Positions 7,641 to 16,383 of a DNA stretch of 64,000 nucleotides are shown here, in pieces. The stretch spans positions 682,001 to 746,000 of the forward strand of contig NZ_CP031306.1 of the NCBI RefSeq assembly GCF_004799645.1, read 5' to 3'. Under the pieces are notes generated by a model, which was given only the letters and a program-made list of their open reading frames with translations, was not told where the DNA came from and did not search any database. The position numbers were made by a program, and so were the translations under genes. This stretch comes from Natronorubrum bangense (lineage in GTDB: Archaea > Halobacteriota > Halobacteria > Halobacteriales > Natrialbaceae). Numbering within the stretch: position 1 is the stretch's first letter; every line of letters begins with the position of its first letter.

Positions 7641-8998
7641 GCGCAATTGATGCGGACGTCGAGCGACTCACGGAACCGCTCCGCGGAACCTCGACCAAGT
7701 TCTACATCGCACTCGCTATCGCAGCGATCCTCTCGTTCGCGACGGCGGTCGCGTATTTCACCCAGCTCCGGTTTGGGATGGCCGTCACCGGCCTTCGCGG
7801 CTGGGGAACCCAGGGTGGCGTCCCGTGGGGGCTGTACATCGGGACGTTCATCTGGTGGATCGGGATCGCCCACGGCGGCGTTGCGATCTCCGCTGCGGTC
7901 CGACTGTTTGACTTCGAGGAGTTCTTGCCGATCGCCCGGATCGCCGAGATCCTGACGCTGATCGCGCTGCCGATGGCGGCAACGAACATCCTGTTCGACA
8001 TCGGCCGTCCCGACACGCTCTGGGTGATGATCGCCAACTGGCCGTCGACAGTCCAGAGTTCGCCGCTTACCTGGGACATGACGGCGACGTTCCTGTATTT
8101 CATCATGGCAGGAACGTACCTCATCATCACGCTGCGCAACGACATCTACGACTGCTGGCAGCGTGGCACGCTTCCGACGGCGTTTAAGCCCGTGTATCAG
8201 CTGTTGCTGATCGGCTACCGTCCAACCGAGCGCAAGAAGACCCACCAGATGGCGTGGTGGATGGCGATCGGCATCCTGCTGCTCGTGCCGTTGATGAGCG
8301 GTGGCGTGGTCCCGTGGCTGTTCGCCACGATGGGAATGCACCCCGGCTGGTTCGGTGCCTCCCACGGACCCGCGATGTTCGCTGAATCGATGACTTCGGC
8401 TATCGCCGCCGTGGTCATCACTGCGGCTGTGTTCCGATGGGCCTACGGCTGGGACGACGTGATCGGTGATGAGATCTTCCGTGGCCTGAACAAGGCGCTG
8501 ATCGTGCTCGTGTTGGTGACGCTGTGGTTCCTCGCCCAGAGTCTCGTCACCGGCTCCTACCCGGCTGCACCCGCCGACACCGGCCAGCTTACTGAATCGC
8601 TTGTGAGCGGAAGTATGGCGGTCCCGTTCTGGCTCGCTGTCGGCGGTCTGCTCGTCGCACTGGCGTATCTCGTCGCCCAGGCGCTTCAGCCGTCGCTGTT
8701 CAGCGTGGCCGCATCGGCAGTCGCTGCCGTCCTCGTGACCACGGCGATCCTGCTGAAGAAGATCGTCTTCGTCATCGAGGGACTGCTCTACCCAACTCGA
8801 GATCCACTCGCGAGCATGTTTGCCGAAAACTCCTACTGGCCGACGCTGACCGAGTTCACAATGGCGTTCGGGACGATCGCCGTTGCCGTCCTCATCTTCC
8901 TCGTGGCCACGAAGGTGATTCCGATCGTCGAACTCGAGCACGCCAGATCGACGCCAGATGAGACCGACGACGCCGATGTGGAGGTGAGCGAGGCATGA
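7637..8998 (+). CDS. NrfD/PsrC-like membrane anchor and quinone-reactive subunit
   Basis: A 453-residue polytopic membrane protein that begins with GTG, overlapping the Fe-S subunit stop. It has about ten strongly hydrophobic helices (for example IALAIAAILSFATAVAYF near residue 25), with PWGLYIGTFIWWIGIAHGG as the second-helix region characteristic of the NrfD/PsrC family. The C-terminus is a short acidic tail. NrfD proteins anchor the Mo and Fe-S subunits and exchange electrons with the quinone pool. Together the three genes make a complete complex-iron-sulfur-molybdoenzyme. The direction of electron flow (respiratory reduction or oxidation) cannot be told from the sequence. Confidence 0.85.
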   Translation: MSAIDADVERLTEPLRGTSTKFYIALAIAAILSFATAVAYFTQLRFGMAVTGLRGWGTQGGVPWGLYIGTFIWWIGIAHGGVAISAAVRLFDFEEFLPIARIAEILTLIALPMAATNILFDIGRPDTLWVMIANWPSTVQSSPLTWDMTATFLYFIMAGTYLIITLRNDIYDCWQRGTLPTAFKPVYQLLLIGYRPTERKKTHQMAWWMAIGILLLVPLMSGGVVPWLFATMGMHPGWFGASHGPAMFAESMTSAIAAVVITAAVFRWAYGWDDVIGDEIFRGLNKALIVLVLVTLWFLAQSLVTGSYPAAPADTGQLTESLVSGSMAVPFWLAVGGLLVALAYLVAQALQPSLFSVAASAVAAVLVTTAILLKKIVFVIEGLLYPTRDPLASMFAENSYWPTLTEFTMAFGTIAVAVLIFLVATKVIPIVELEHARSTPDETDDADVEVSEA

Positions 8999-9189
8999 GT
9001 CTTGGTCTGTGGGTGATCTTCGGCCTCGTGCTCATCCCGCTGTACGTGACGTTGCTCGGGTGGCTCTTTGGCGAGCCACGCGACTATCGGACCGCCGGTA
9101 TCGGTATCGGAATCCTGGCAGGGTTGCTCCTGTTGATGCTCGTGGGCGCGCTCGTCCCGATCGGATTCCAGGTCATCATCCCGGGCTGA
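8995..9189 (+). CDS. Small two-helix membrane protein of the molybdo-enzyme operon
   Basis: This 64-residue protein consists of two hydrophobic helices (LWVIFGLVLIPLYVTLLGWL and IGIGILAGLLLLMLVGALVP) joined by a charged loop, GEPRDYRT. Its start overlaps the stop of the NrfD gene (ATGA). It matches no family I can name. By position it is probably a small subunit or assembly factor of the membrane complex. Confidence 0.6.
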   Translation: MSLGLWVIFGLVLIPLYVTLLGWLFGEPRDYRTAGIGIGILAGLLLLMLVGALVPIGFQVIIPG

Positions 9190-9331
9190 GACCAAACTTC
9201 CGTATCGAAGAGACCAGAAACGACTCCGATTGCCTCTCGTGGGGGGGAGTTCACTCCCTGATTTCAAGACATGTATTCGCTATTCCCAATATGAATCGTC
9301 TACCAACGCTCAATGGACAAACCGGACCGCT

Positions 9332-9961
9332 ATGACCAACGAACTGGAGATGAGTACGATGACTGACACGGACGCAGAACTGACCGAGATCGGCTCGCTA
9401 CTGGCACCGGCCTACCGCGTGCTTGGCCAGCTCTATCTCGAGCCGCCCGAAGAACGCACGGTCACCGCGATCCAACAGTGGTGTGAGCTGTTTGCCGATG
9501 AATCGCTGCCGCCTGAACTCGAGGAGGCTGCTGAGACCGTCAGCACCGCCGAGACAGACCCCGACCACCTCCGGTCGGTGTTTACCCGGCTGCTACAGGG
9601 AGTCAGCTACGGCGAGTCCACGCCGCCGCCGTACGAGTCGATGTACGTCGATGAGATGCTCAACGGTCCGAGCACGACCGAGGTCGAGGCGTTCTACTTC
9701 GAGATGGGGGTCGATCTCGCCGTCGAGGACGAGCTGATCGACCACGCCGGATACGAGCTTTCCTTCCTCGCAGAGCTGTGTGAACGCGGCGCTCGAGACG
9801 CACAGCTTGGGTTCATCCGAACTCACATCGGTGCCTGGCTCCCGGAGTTTCACGAGGCCGCACTCGATGAGGAGCCGCCGGCGTTCTACCGTGGCGTGTT
9901 CACGTTGACCGAATCGCTGCTCGAACTGCATGCTGAAACCTTAGAGGAATCCAATGAGTAA
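9332..9961 (+). CDS. TorD/DmsD-type molybdo-enzyme maturation chaperone
   Basis: A 209-residue helical, acidic protein. It contains YGESTPPPYESMYVDEMLNG and FYFEMGVDLAVEDELIDHAG, the latter resembling the conserved Y-x-x-x-G/P-D-x-x-x-x-E-L-x-F region of TorD chaperones (continuing YELSFLAELC). Such proteins bind the TAT signal of a cognate molybdo-enzyme and help insert the cofactor before export. I chose the ATG at 9332; an upstream GTG at 9230 would add a non-conserved tail. It overlaps the next gene by 8 bases. Context with a TAT molybdo-enzyme makes the role clear. Confidence 0.8.
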   Translation: MTNELEMSTMTDTDAELTEIGSLLAPAYRVLGQLYLEPPEERTVTAIQQWCELFADESLPPELEEAAETVSTAETDPDHLRSVFTRLLQGVSYGESTPPPYESMYVDEMLNGPSTTEVEAFYFEMGVDLAVEDELIDHAGYELSFLAELCERGARDAQLGFIRTHIGAWLPEFHEAALDEEPPAFYRGVFTLTESLLELHAETLEESNE

Positions 9962-12059
9962 CAGTGGAGAGATCGGTGCGTTCGTCTGCTCGTGTGCTGA
10001 CACCTGTGATATCGATCTGGATACGGCTCGCGAACGGGTTGAAGACGTCGCGATGGCCGCGAGTTCGGACCTGCTATGTGAGAAAGAGACGGTCGGCGAT
10101 ATCTGCAGCGTCGTCGAAGACCGTGACCTCGAGGAACTAATTCTCACGTGCCCGGCTGCGGCCGGCCAGGAACGCCTCGAGCGTATCGAACGGGAGACTG
10201 GCGCGACCGTCCACTTCGTCGACCAGCGTGAGGGGGCTGGCTGGGTCCACGACAAGGACGCAGCCACGGAGAAGACGGCTCGGCTGGTCAACGCCGCCCG
10301 TGCGGGACTCGACGTCGAGAGCGAGCCCGCATCGGTCGGCGGGAACGTCGGTCGATCGGTCGCCGTCGTCGGTGACGCCCAGCTCGCAGCAGCGATGCCG
10401 GAGTCGGCCGACGTCACCCTGGTCGCCGACGGCCAGGAGTTCGACGACGTCGGGACGGATCTCTCGGACGTCCGGCTCGAGCGTGGTCGCGTCCTCGACG
10501 TCTCGGGCTCGCTGGGGAACATCGAGATCACCCTCGAGGCACGGGTCACCGAGGACTGTATCGACTGTATGGAGTGTGTCCGAGCCGGACCCGACGACGC
10601 AGTGACGCGAACCCCGGTCGACGTCGATCCCGACGCCCCGGGTGGCGAGTGGGTCGACGTTTGTCCGACCGACGCGATCGATCTCGATGGGGGCAAGCGA
10701 ACCGTTTCGTTCGACCAAGTCGTCTTCCCCGACGGCGAGGACGACGCACCCGGCGGCACGACCGGCTACCACACCGACGCCGATCTCGGAACGATCGCCG
10801 CCGTCAGCGACTTACTCGAGCCCGACCGACCGTCGTATCTCGATCTCGAGATGGACGTCTGTGCGTCGGGCGACTCCGGTCAGGAAGGGTGCCGTGCCTG
10901 TTACGACGCCTGTCCACACGAGGCGGTGTCGAAACCTGCACCTCACGAGGTCTCTTTCGATCTCTCGGCCTGTCAGAACTGTGGGGCCTGTACGAGCTCC
11001 TGTCCAACGGGGGCAGTCGAGCTCGCGGATCGATCAAACGAGCGCCTCGCCCGCGAGGTTGAGGCGCTCCTCGACGAGGAACCGAGCGGTGGGTTGCTTG
11101 ACTGGTCGTCGACGACTGCGATCGACCCGCAGGTAATCGCGTTCGTCTGCTCCGAACGAGCCGAGACGGCCCTGTCTCGATACGGTCAGCTGGCCGCAAG
11201 CGGTCGGGAGGACGTCTCTTATCCCCCGATCCTCCCCGTTCGCGTAAACTGTACGGACACCGTTGGGCAGGCTCACGTCCTGCACGCACTCGCCGCAGGT
11301 GCCGACGGCGTCACGATCGTCGGCTGTGGCTGTGACTGTGCCCACTCCGGCCCCGATCCGAAATCCGAGCTAGTCGAGCGGCTCAACGCCGCGACGACCG
11401 ACCTCGGGCTGGGCGAGCGCGTGGCGTTTCTCGCCCCTGAGCCCGACGCGCCGCATGCGTTCGCCGACGAGCTGTCGGCGTTCGTCGACGACCTCACTGA
11501 GACGTCGATTCCAGCAGATGAACACGACGCCTCGGGCACCGCACTCGGTGCGGACAACGAACTCCCAGCGTACGGCAATCGCGTCTGGACTCTCGAGAGC
11601 ATCCGGGCGATCCTCGAGCACGTTGATCCCGAGCGCAAGACGATCCGCGGACTCGAGAACTTCGGGACGATGTCGGTCAGCGAGGCCTGTGGCCTGACGC
11701 CGACCTGTGAGAACCTTTGTCCGACCGGAGCGATCCGTCGTGATGAGGGCAATCTCGAGTTCAGCCACGAGCGATGTGTCGACTGTGGACTCTGTGAGAC
11801 CGGCTGCCCCGAGAGCGCGATTACGATGGACACCGGTCTCGATCTGGGGCTGTTGCCGGAGTACACCGACGGCGACGCCTGGACGACCGTCCACGAGGAA
11901 GAGCTGTTCGAGTGTCGAAGCTGTGGCGCAGTCGTCGCCAGCGTCTCGACTGTCGAGGATCTCAAAGCACAGCTCCCGGATGGCCAGATGGACACCGTCG
12001 AGGGCCACATGGCGGAATACTGCAGCAACTGCAAAGGCGACCTTGTCTTCAACTCATGA
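9954..12059 (+). CDS. Poly-iron-sulfur protein: HdrA-like, ferredoxin and MvhD-like modules fused
   Basis: A 701-residue cytosolic protein with no signal peptide. In order: an N-terminal HdrA-like CSCADTC region; three ferredoxin-like Cys groups (CIDCMECV; CRACYDACPHEAV; CQNCGACTSSCPTGAV); a domain like the hydrogenase delta/MvhD [2Fe-2S] subunit (VIAFVCSERAETALSRYGQ to VGCGCDCAHSG, residues about 400-470); another ferredoxin pair (CENLCPTGAI, CVDCGLCETGCPESAI); and a C-terminal zinc-ribbon-like CRSCG...CSNC. Related proteins sit next to TorD in bacterial formate dehydrogenase clusters, with an accessory electron-transfer or maturation role. It shares ATGA-type overlaps with torD and the next frame. 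Its exact role here is not known. Confidence 0.7.
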   Translation: MSNSGEIGAFVCSCADTCDIDLDTARERVEDVAMAASSDLLCEKETVGDICSVVEDRDLEELILTCPAAAGQERLERIERETGATVHFVDQREGAGWVHDKDAATEKTARLVNAARAGLDVESEPASVGGNVGRSVAVVGDAQLAAAMPESADVTLVADGQEFDDVGTDLSDVRLERGRVLDVSGSLGNIEITLEARVTEDCIDCMECVRAGPDDAVTRTPVDVDPDAPGGEWVDVCPTDAIDLDGGKRTVSFDQVVFPDGEDDAPGGTTGYHTDADLGTIAAVSDLLEPDRPSYLDLEMDVCASGDSGQEGCRACYDACPHEAVSKPAPHEVSFDLSACQNCGACTSSCPTGAVELADRSNERLAREVEALLDEEPSGGLLDWSSTTAIDPQVIAFVCSERAETALSRYGQLAASGREDVSYPPILPVRVNCTDTVGQAHVLHALAAGADGVTIVGCGCDCAHSGPDPKSELVERLNAATTDLGLGERVAFLAPEPDAPHAFADELSAFVDDLTETSIPADEHDASGTALGADNELPAYGNRVWTLESIRAILEHVDPERKTIRGLENFGTMSVSEACGLTPTCENLCPTGAIRRDEGNLEFSHERCVDCGLCETGCPESAITMDTGLDLGLLPEYTDGDAWTTVHEEELFECRSCGAVVASVSTVEDLKAQLPDGQMDTVEGHMAEYCSNCKGDLVFNS

Positions 12060-12148
12060 GCACGACTATCCCGACGACCCGACTGCCGACGGATCGAACG
12101 ATGATCGACGACCAAGTCCGTGACCACCAGGGGGTGAGCGATCGATGA
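12056..12148 (+). CDS. Translationally coupled 30-residue mini-ORF
   Basis: ATG at 12056 overlaps the TGA of the 701-residue protein, and its own TGA (12146-12148) overlaps the ATG of the Mrp gene at 12145. The product is 30 residues, beginning MSTTIPTTRLPTDRT. Overlap at both ends suggests it is translated as a bridge that keeps ribosomes on the message. It has no recognisable domain. It could be chance, but the double ATGA junction argues otherwise. Confidence 0.4.
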   Translation: MSTTIPTTRLPTDRTMIDDQVRDHQGVSDR

Positions 12149-13464
12149 CGGTCTCCGAATCACAGCTTCGCGAACGGTTACGGATGGTCGACGATCCAGC
12201 ACTCGGTATCGACATCCTCTCGCTGGGATTGGTCACAGACATCCGTATCGAGGACGGCGTCGCGAACATCACGCTCGCGTTCAACGCCCCATATGCGACC
12301 GACGAGATGGCGATGGGTGACCGTATCCGAGAGGTCGTCGCCGATTTCGGCCTCGAGACGCGGCTGTCGGTCACCGTCCCACAACACGACGGTTCCAATC
12401 CGCTTCCGGGTGTCCGAAACGTCATCGCCGTCTCCTCCGGGAAAGGTGGCGTCGGCAAGACGACCGTCGCGACGAACCTCGCGACTGGACTCGCCGACGC
12501 GGGCGCCCGTGTCGGGCTGCTCGACGGCGACATCTATGGGCCGAACGTCCCGAAGATGGTCGGCATCGATGGGGAGCCAGGTATTACCGACGATGGAACG
12601 CTCGTGCCGCCGGAGGCCTACGGCGTGAAAGTCATCAGCATGGCATTCCTCACTCGAGAGGACGACGACCCTGCCGTGTTGCGAGGGCCGATGGTCGACA
12701 AAATCCTCATTCAGCTCATCGAGGAAGTCGAGTGGGGCCAACTCGATTATCTCGTGGTCGACCTCCCGCCGGGAACTGGCGACGCCCAGCTAACGCTGCT
12801 CCAGACGCTCCCAGTCACCGGTTCCGTGGTCGTGACGACGCCCGAAGAGGTCGCGATCGACGACGTTCGAAAAGGGATCGAGATGTTCCGAAACCACAAC
12901 ACGCCAGTGCTCGGGATCGCTGAGAACATGAGTGCGTACCACTGTCCCGACTGTGGAGGCGAACACACCCTGTTCGGCAGCGGCGGCGGCCGAGAGGTCG
13001 CCGAAAAGTACGATGTCCCGCTGCTCGAGGAGATTCCGATGAATCCCGAGATCAGAACCCGCAGCGACGATGGCGCACCGGTCGTGCTCTGGGACACCGA
13101 TGCCTCGGAGCCGTTCGAGGATCTCGTCGAGTCAGTCGCAAACCGCATCGGTGCGATCAACCGCGCCGACGTCGCCGGGATCGATCCCGACAACCCAACG
13201 CGCGATGAGCTGACGACGCCGACGACGTATGGCGGACTCGAGAACGAAGATGAAACAGCATCAGCATCGGCGACCGACCACGGCGAGTCGTCGGCCGAAG
13301 ACACCCTCGAAGCCGAGGCGACACCGGACGCGGTCGAAGAAGACGCCGACTCGGTCGACGACGGCGACGAGAGTGAGACTGCTGACGCGGACGAACAGGA
13401 TGACGATGAGGCCGATGGGGAAACGCGTTCGTTCGGTGGCCTGGACGTGTCCGACCGACAGTAA
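12145..13464 (+). CDS. Mrp/Nbp35-family Fe-S cluster carrier ATPase
   Basis: A 439-residue protein with an N-terminal MIP18/DUF59 domain (residues 1-85), then a SIMIBI ATPase with a deviant Walker A SSGKGGVGKTT (about 97-107), DLPPGTGDAQLTLLQTLPV and the paired-cysteine motif YHCPDCGG, which binds a bridging [4Fe-4S] cluster in Mrp/Nbp35 proteins. The last about 85 residues are an acidic, low-complexity tail (DDGDESETADADEQDDDEAD), typical of haloarchaea. It probably supplies clusters to the many Fe-S proteins of this operon. Haloarchaea usually carry another Mrp copy elsewhere, so this one may be dedicated; that is inference. Confidence 0.85.
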   Translation: MTVSESQLRERLRMVDDPALGIDILSLGLVTDIRIEDGVANITLAFNAPYATDEMAMGDRIREVVADFGLETRLSVTVPQHDGSNPLPGVRNVIAVSSGKGGVGKTTVATNLATGLADAGARVGLLDGDIYGPNVPKMVGIDGEPGITDDGTLVPPEAYGVKVISMAFLTREDDDPAVLRGPMVDKILIQLIEEVEWGQLDYLVVDLPPGTGDAQLTLLQTLPVTGSVVVTTPEEVAIDDVRKGIEMFRNHNTPVLGIAENMSAYHCPDCGGEHTLFGSGGGREVAEKYDVPLLEEIPMNPEIRTRSDDGAPVVLWDTDASEPFEDLVESVANRIGAINRADVAGIDPDNPTRDELTTPTTYGGLENEDETASASATDHGESSAEDTLEAEATPDAVEEDADSVDDGDESETADADEQDDDEADGETRSFGGLDVSDRQ

Positions 13465-13771
13465 TCCCTGTTGAAACGATTGAATGAGTTGTCATCTGTA
13501 TAGCGTCATATATCTGAAGAGGGACGACGGATGACCGCTTGGTTCGAACCGCGTTCCGAACAACTGGGGCAGTGCTCTATCGAGACAGCGAATGAACTCG
13601 AGTACTCGGTTCGCTGTGAGATGACCGACACACTTATTTTAATACATATTCAAATATTTCTGCAGAGGGCGTTTAGAACGAGTTGGGAATCGTCGACCGA
13701 CGAAACGACGGTCGACACACCACGGCAGTCGGCATGACCCACCACGTTCTGAAGCCACCCACACACTACTC
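13465..13771. other. Intergenic before arsD
   Basis: A 307-base gap. An AT-rich tract at 13633-13660 (TTATTTTAATACATATTC) contains TATA-like words and may hold the arsD-arsA promoter about 110-130 bases before the arsD ATG. A small open frame at 13531-13737 has no recognisable features and I do not call it. Confidence 0.4.
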
Positions 13772-14098
13772 ATGGTCGAAATCACGATTTTTGAAGAAGC
13801 GATGTGTTGCTCCACCGGCGTTTGTGGACCAGATCCCGACGAGGAACTCGTCTCGTTTACTCACGCAGTCGACACACTCGAGGCGGAGTTCGATGACGCC
13901 GAGATAACGAGAGTGAACATGTCGAGCGATATGGACCGTTTTCTCGAACACGAGGACGTCGCTGATGCCGTCCAGTCGGAGGGGCCAGAGGTACTCCCGA
14001 TCACCGTCGTCGACGGTGAGATCGTCGACCGTGGCGAGTACCCCTCCTACGAGTCGGTTGCTGAACTGATCGAGTCGTCTCACACACAGGAGGCATAA
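13772..14098 (+). CDS. arsD: ArsD arsenic metallochaperone
   Basis: A 108-residue thioredoxin-like protein. The N-terminus has EEAMCCSTGVCGP with Cys11, Cys12 and Cys17, equal to the Cys12-Cys13-Cys18 triad by which ArsD takes up As(III) or Sb(III) and hands it to ArsA. DLRQ-type later motifs are replaced by LPITVVDGEIV. Length is normal (about 110-120). The later vicinal pairs found in some bacterial ArsD proteins are absent. It ends 3 bases before arsA. The triad and the arsA neighbour make this a firm call. Confidence 0.9.
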   Translation: MVEITIFEEAMCCSTGVCGPDPDEELVSFTHAVDTLEAEFDDAEITRVNMSSDMDRFLEHEDVADAVQSEGPEVLPITVVDGEIVDRGEYPSYESVAELIESSHTQEA

Positions 14099-14101
14099 TC
14101 G

Positions 14102-16018
14102 ATGTCCGAGATGACGCCTCGAGAAATCGTCGAACCACAAGGTGAAGACACTGAGTTCGTCTTTTTCAGCGGGAAAGGCGGCGTCGGAAAAAGTACGGCA
14201 AGCTGTGCGACCGCACAGTGGCTCGCCAAAGAAGGCTACGACACGCTGCTCGTGACGACCGATCCGGCACCGAATCTCTCGGATATCTTCGGGCAGTCGA
14301 TCGGTCACGCTGTGACGTCGATCGACGACGTCCCAAATCTCTCGGCGATCGAGATCGATCCCGACGAGGCCGCCGAGGAGTACCGGCAACGCACCCTCGA
14401 GCCAATGCGCCAACTCCTCGACGATGAGCAGATCAAGACTGTCGAAGAACAGCTCGATAGTCCGTGTATCGAAGAGATCGCCGCATTCGATCAGTTCGTC
14501 GAGTTCATGGACGAGCCGGAACACGACGTCGTGGTGTTTGACACCGCGCCAACGGGCCACACGATCCGGCTCATGGAACTGCCCAGTGGCTGGAACGAAG
14601 AGTTAGAAGACGGCGGCGCGACCTGCATCGGTCCCGCTGCCTCGCTCGAGGACCAGAAAGAGCAGTACGAGAACGCGATTCAAACGCTCGAGGACGACGC
14701 TCAAACCTCGTTCGTGTTCGTGGGCAAGCCCGAGGATGCGGCGATCAACGAGATCGAACGCAGCTCGGAAACCCTCGCCGAACTGGGTATCTCGACGGAT
14801 CTCGTCGTCGTCAACGGCTATCTTCCCGAAGCGGTCTGTCAGGACCCGTTTTTCGAAGACAAGCGCGAGCGCGAGCAGGAAATCCTCGAGGACGTCGAGT
14901 CCTCGTTCGCCGAGCAGCCAATTGCAACGTACCCGCTCCAGCCGGGCGAGATCACGGGCGCTGACCTGCTTACGGACGTCTCCGAGGTGCTTTATCAGGA
15001 TGCGGACCCGACCGTCGACGTCGAATCGTCGACACCCGCCGAGACGACCGAGATCCAAGCCAGCGAAACGGATACGGCTGCCGTCATGGAGGAACTTCGT
15101 CCCCAGGAGGACACTCGGTATCTGTTCTTCACGGGGAAAGGCGGCGTCGGCAAAAGCACGATCGCAGCCACGTCTGCGACCGTGCTGGCCGAAGAAGGGT
15201 ACGACACACTGATCGTCACTACCGACCCTGCCTCCCACCTGCAGGACGTGTTCGGAACCGAGGTCGGCCACGAGCCCACAGCAGTCGGTATCGAGGGCCT
15301 CGAGGCCGCCCGTATCGATCAGGAACGCGCACTCGAGGAGTACAAAATCCGGATGCTCGAGCAGGTCGAACAATCGTTCGACACTGACGACTCGGAAGCC
15401 GACGTCGAAACCGTCAAAGCACAGGTCAAGGAGGAACTGGATTCGCCGTGTGCCGAGGAGATGGCTGCACTCGAGAAGTTCGTCGGGTACTTCGACGACG
15501 ACGAACACGACGTGGTGGTGTTCGACACCGCACCGACTGGCCACACGCTCCGACTGCTCGAACTCCCGTCGGACTGGAAGGGATTCATGGATCTCGGCTC
15601 GCTGACCAAGGAAGCGTCCGAGACGGGTGCGAAATACGACCGCGTCATCGAGACGATGCGGGATCCTACGAAGAGTTCATTTATTTTCGTTATGTATCCC
15701 GAGTACACGCCGATGATGGAGGCGTGGCGAGCAGCCGAAGATCTCCGAAATCAGGTCGACATCGAAACGTCGCTCGTCGCGGTCAACTACCTGCTTCCCG
15801 ACGAGTACGGCACGAACGCCTTCTTCGAGAGTCGCCGACAGCAACAACAGGCGTACCTCGAGGAGATCGGCGATCGATTCGACGTCCCGATGTTGCTTGC
15901 ACCGCTCCAGCGAGACGAACCAACCGGGATTGCAGACCTTCGAAACTTCGGCTCCGAACTCTTCCCGGCTCAGGAATCGACTGCAGACGACGACCGCCCC
16001 GAAATCGAAATTCAATGA
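14102..16018 (+). CDS. arsA: ArsA arsenite-stimulated ATPase, tandem A1-A2 form
   Basis: A 638-residue protein made of two homologous halves. Each has a P-loop (FFSGKGGVGKSTAS near residue 22 and FFTGKGGVGKSTIA near 345) and the signal-transduction motif DTAPTGHTIRLMELP or DTAPTGHTLRLLELP. LDSPCIEEIAAF and LDSPCAEEMAAL supply the equivalent metalloid-binding cysteines of the two halves, like Cys113 and Cys422 of the E. coli enzyme. TCIGP in the first half may supply a third. ArsA normally drives an ArsB pump; no arsB or acr3 gene is in this window. The following gene overlaps its stop by 4 bases. Confidence 0.92.
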   Translation: MSEMTPREIVEPQGEDTEFVFFSGKGGVGKSTASCATAQWLAKEGYDTLLVTTDPAPNLSDIFGQSIGHAVTSIDDVPNLSAIEIDPDEAAEEYRQRTLEPMRQLLDDEQIKTVEEQLDSPCIEEIAAFDQFVEFMDEPEHDVVVFDTAPTGHTIRLMELPSGWNEELEDGGATCIGPAASLEDQKEQYENAIQTLEDDAQTSFVFVGKPEDAAINEIERSSETLAELGISTDLVVVNGYLPEAVCQDPFFEDKREREQEILEDVESSFAEQPIATYPLQPGEITGADLLTDVSEVLYQDADPTVDVESSTPAETTEIQASETDTAAVMEELRPQEDTRYLFFTGKGGVGKSTIAATSATVLAEEGYDTLIVTTDPASHLQDVFGTEVGHEPTAVGIEGLEAARIDQERALEEYKIRMLEQVEQSFDTDDSEADVETVKAQVKEELDSPCAEEMAALEKFVGYFDDDEHDVVVFDTAPTGHTLRLLELPSDWKGFMDLGSLTKEASETGAKYDRVIETMRDPTKSSFIFVMYPEYTPMMEAWRAAEDLRNQVDIETSLVAVNYLLPDEYGTNAFFESRRQQQQAYLEEIGDRFDVPMLLAPLQRDEPTGIADLRNFGSELFPAQESTADDDRPEIEIQ

Positions 16019-16383
16019 GTGAACACGTGACCACGAACTCGGCTGTCGACGACCGGCTAGCTGCGTTCATTGAGACGATCACGGAATCGGAACCCTACCA
16101 GCAGTTCGTCGACAGCCAACAGCAACTGAAGGCAGACGACGACGCACAGGAACTCCTCCGAGAGTTCCAGACGAAACAACAGCAGTTGCAACGCGACGGC
16201 TTCGACCAGGAAACGATGGGCGAACTGCGCGAACTCAAGGCCGAGATGGAGGACAACGAGACGATCAGTGACGTGCGAGCAGCCGAAGCTGAACTGGTCA
16301 CGCTGCTCGAGCAGACCAACGATATCATCAGCGAAAAGATCGGGCAGGAGTTCGCCCAGACAACCGGAGGTGGATGCTGTTGA
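16015..16383 (+). CDS. YlbF/YmcA-like helical protein with Cys-Cys tail
   Basis: A 122-residue, almost wholly helical protein. YQQFVDSQQQLKADDDAQEL and LREFQTKQQQLQ are typical of the YlbF/YmcA family. Those B. subtilis proteins form a complex that binds [4Fe-4S] clusters and FAD. The protein ends QTTGGGCC, a glycine linker and two cysteines at the very end. The ATG overlaps the arsA stop, and the stop overlaps the next gene, so it belongs to the arsenic operon. A metalloid- or cluster-binding role for the Cys pair is inference. Confidence 0.65.
   Translation: MSEHVTTNSAVDDRLAAFIETITESEPYQQFVDSQQQLKADDDAQELLREFQTKQQQLQRDGFDQETMGELRELKAEMEDNETISDVRAAEAELVTLLEQTNDIISEKIGQEFAQTTGGGCC

Noticed and set aside
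7556..8941. Long minus-strand frame over the NrfD gene
   Set aside because: The product is Arg/His/Asp-rich without hydrophobic core, the usual signature of a shadow frame opposite a membrane protein.
13531..13737. Possible 68-residue gene before arsD
   Set aside because: No similarity, odd composition and overlap with the AT-rich promoter tract.
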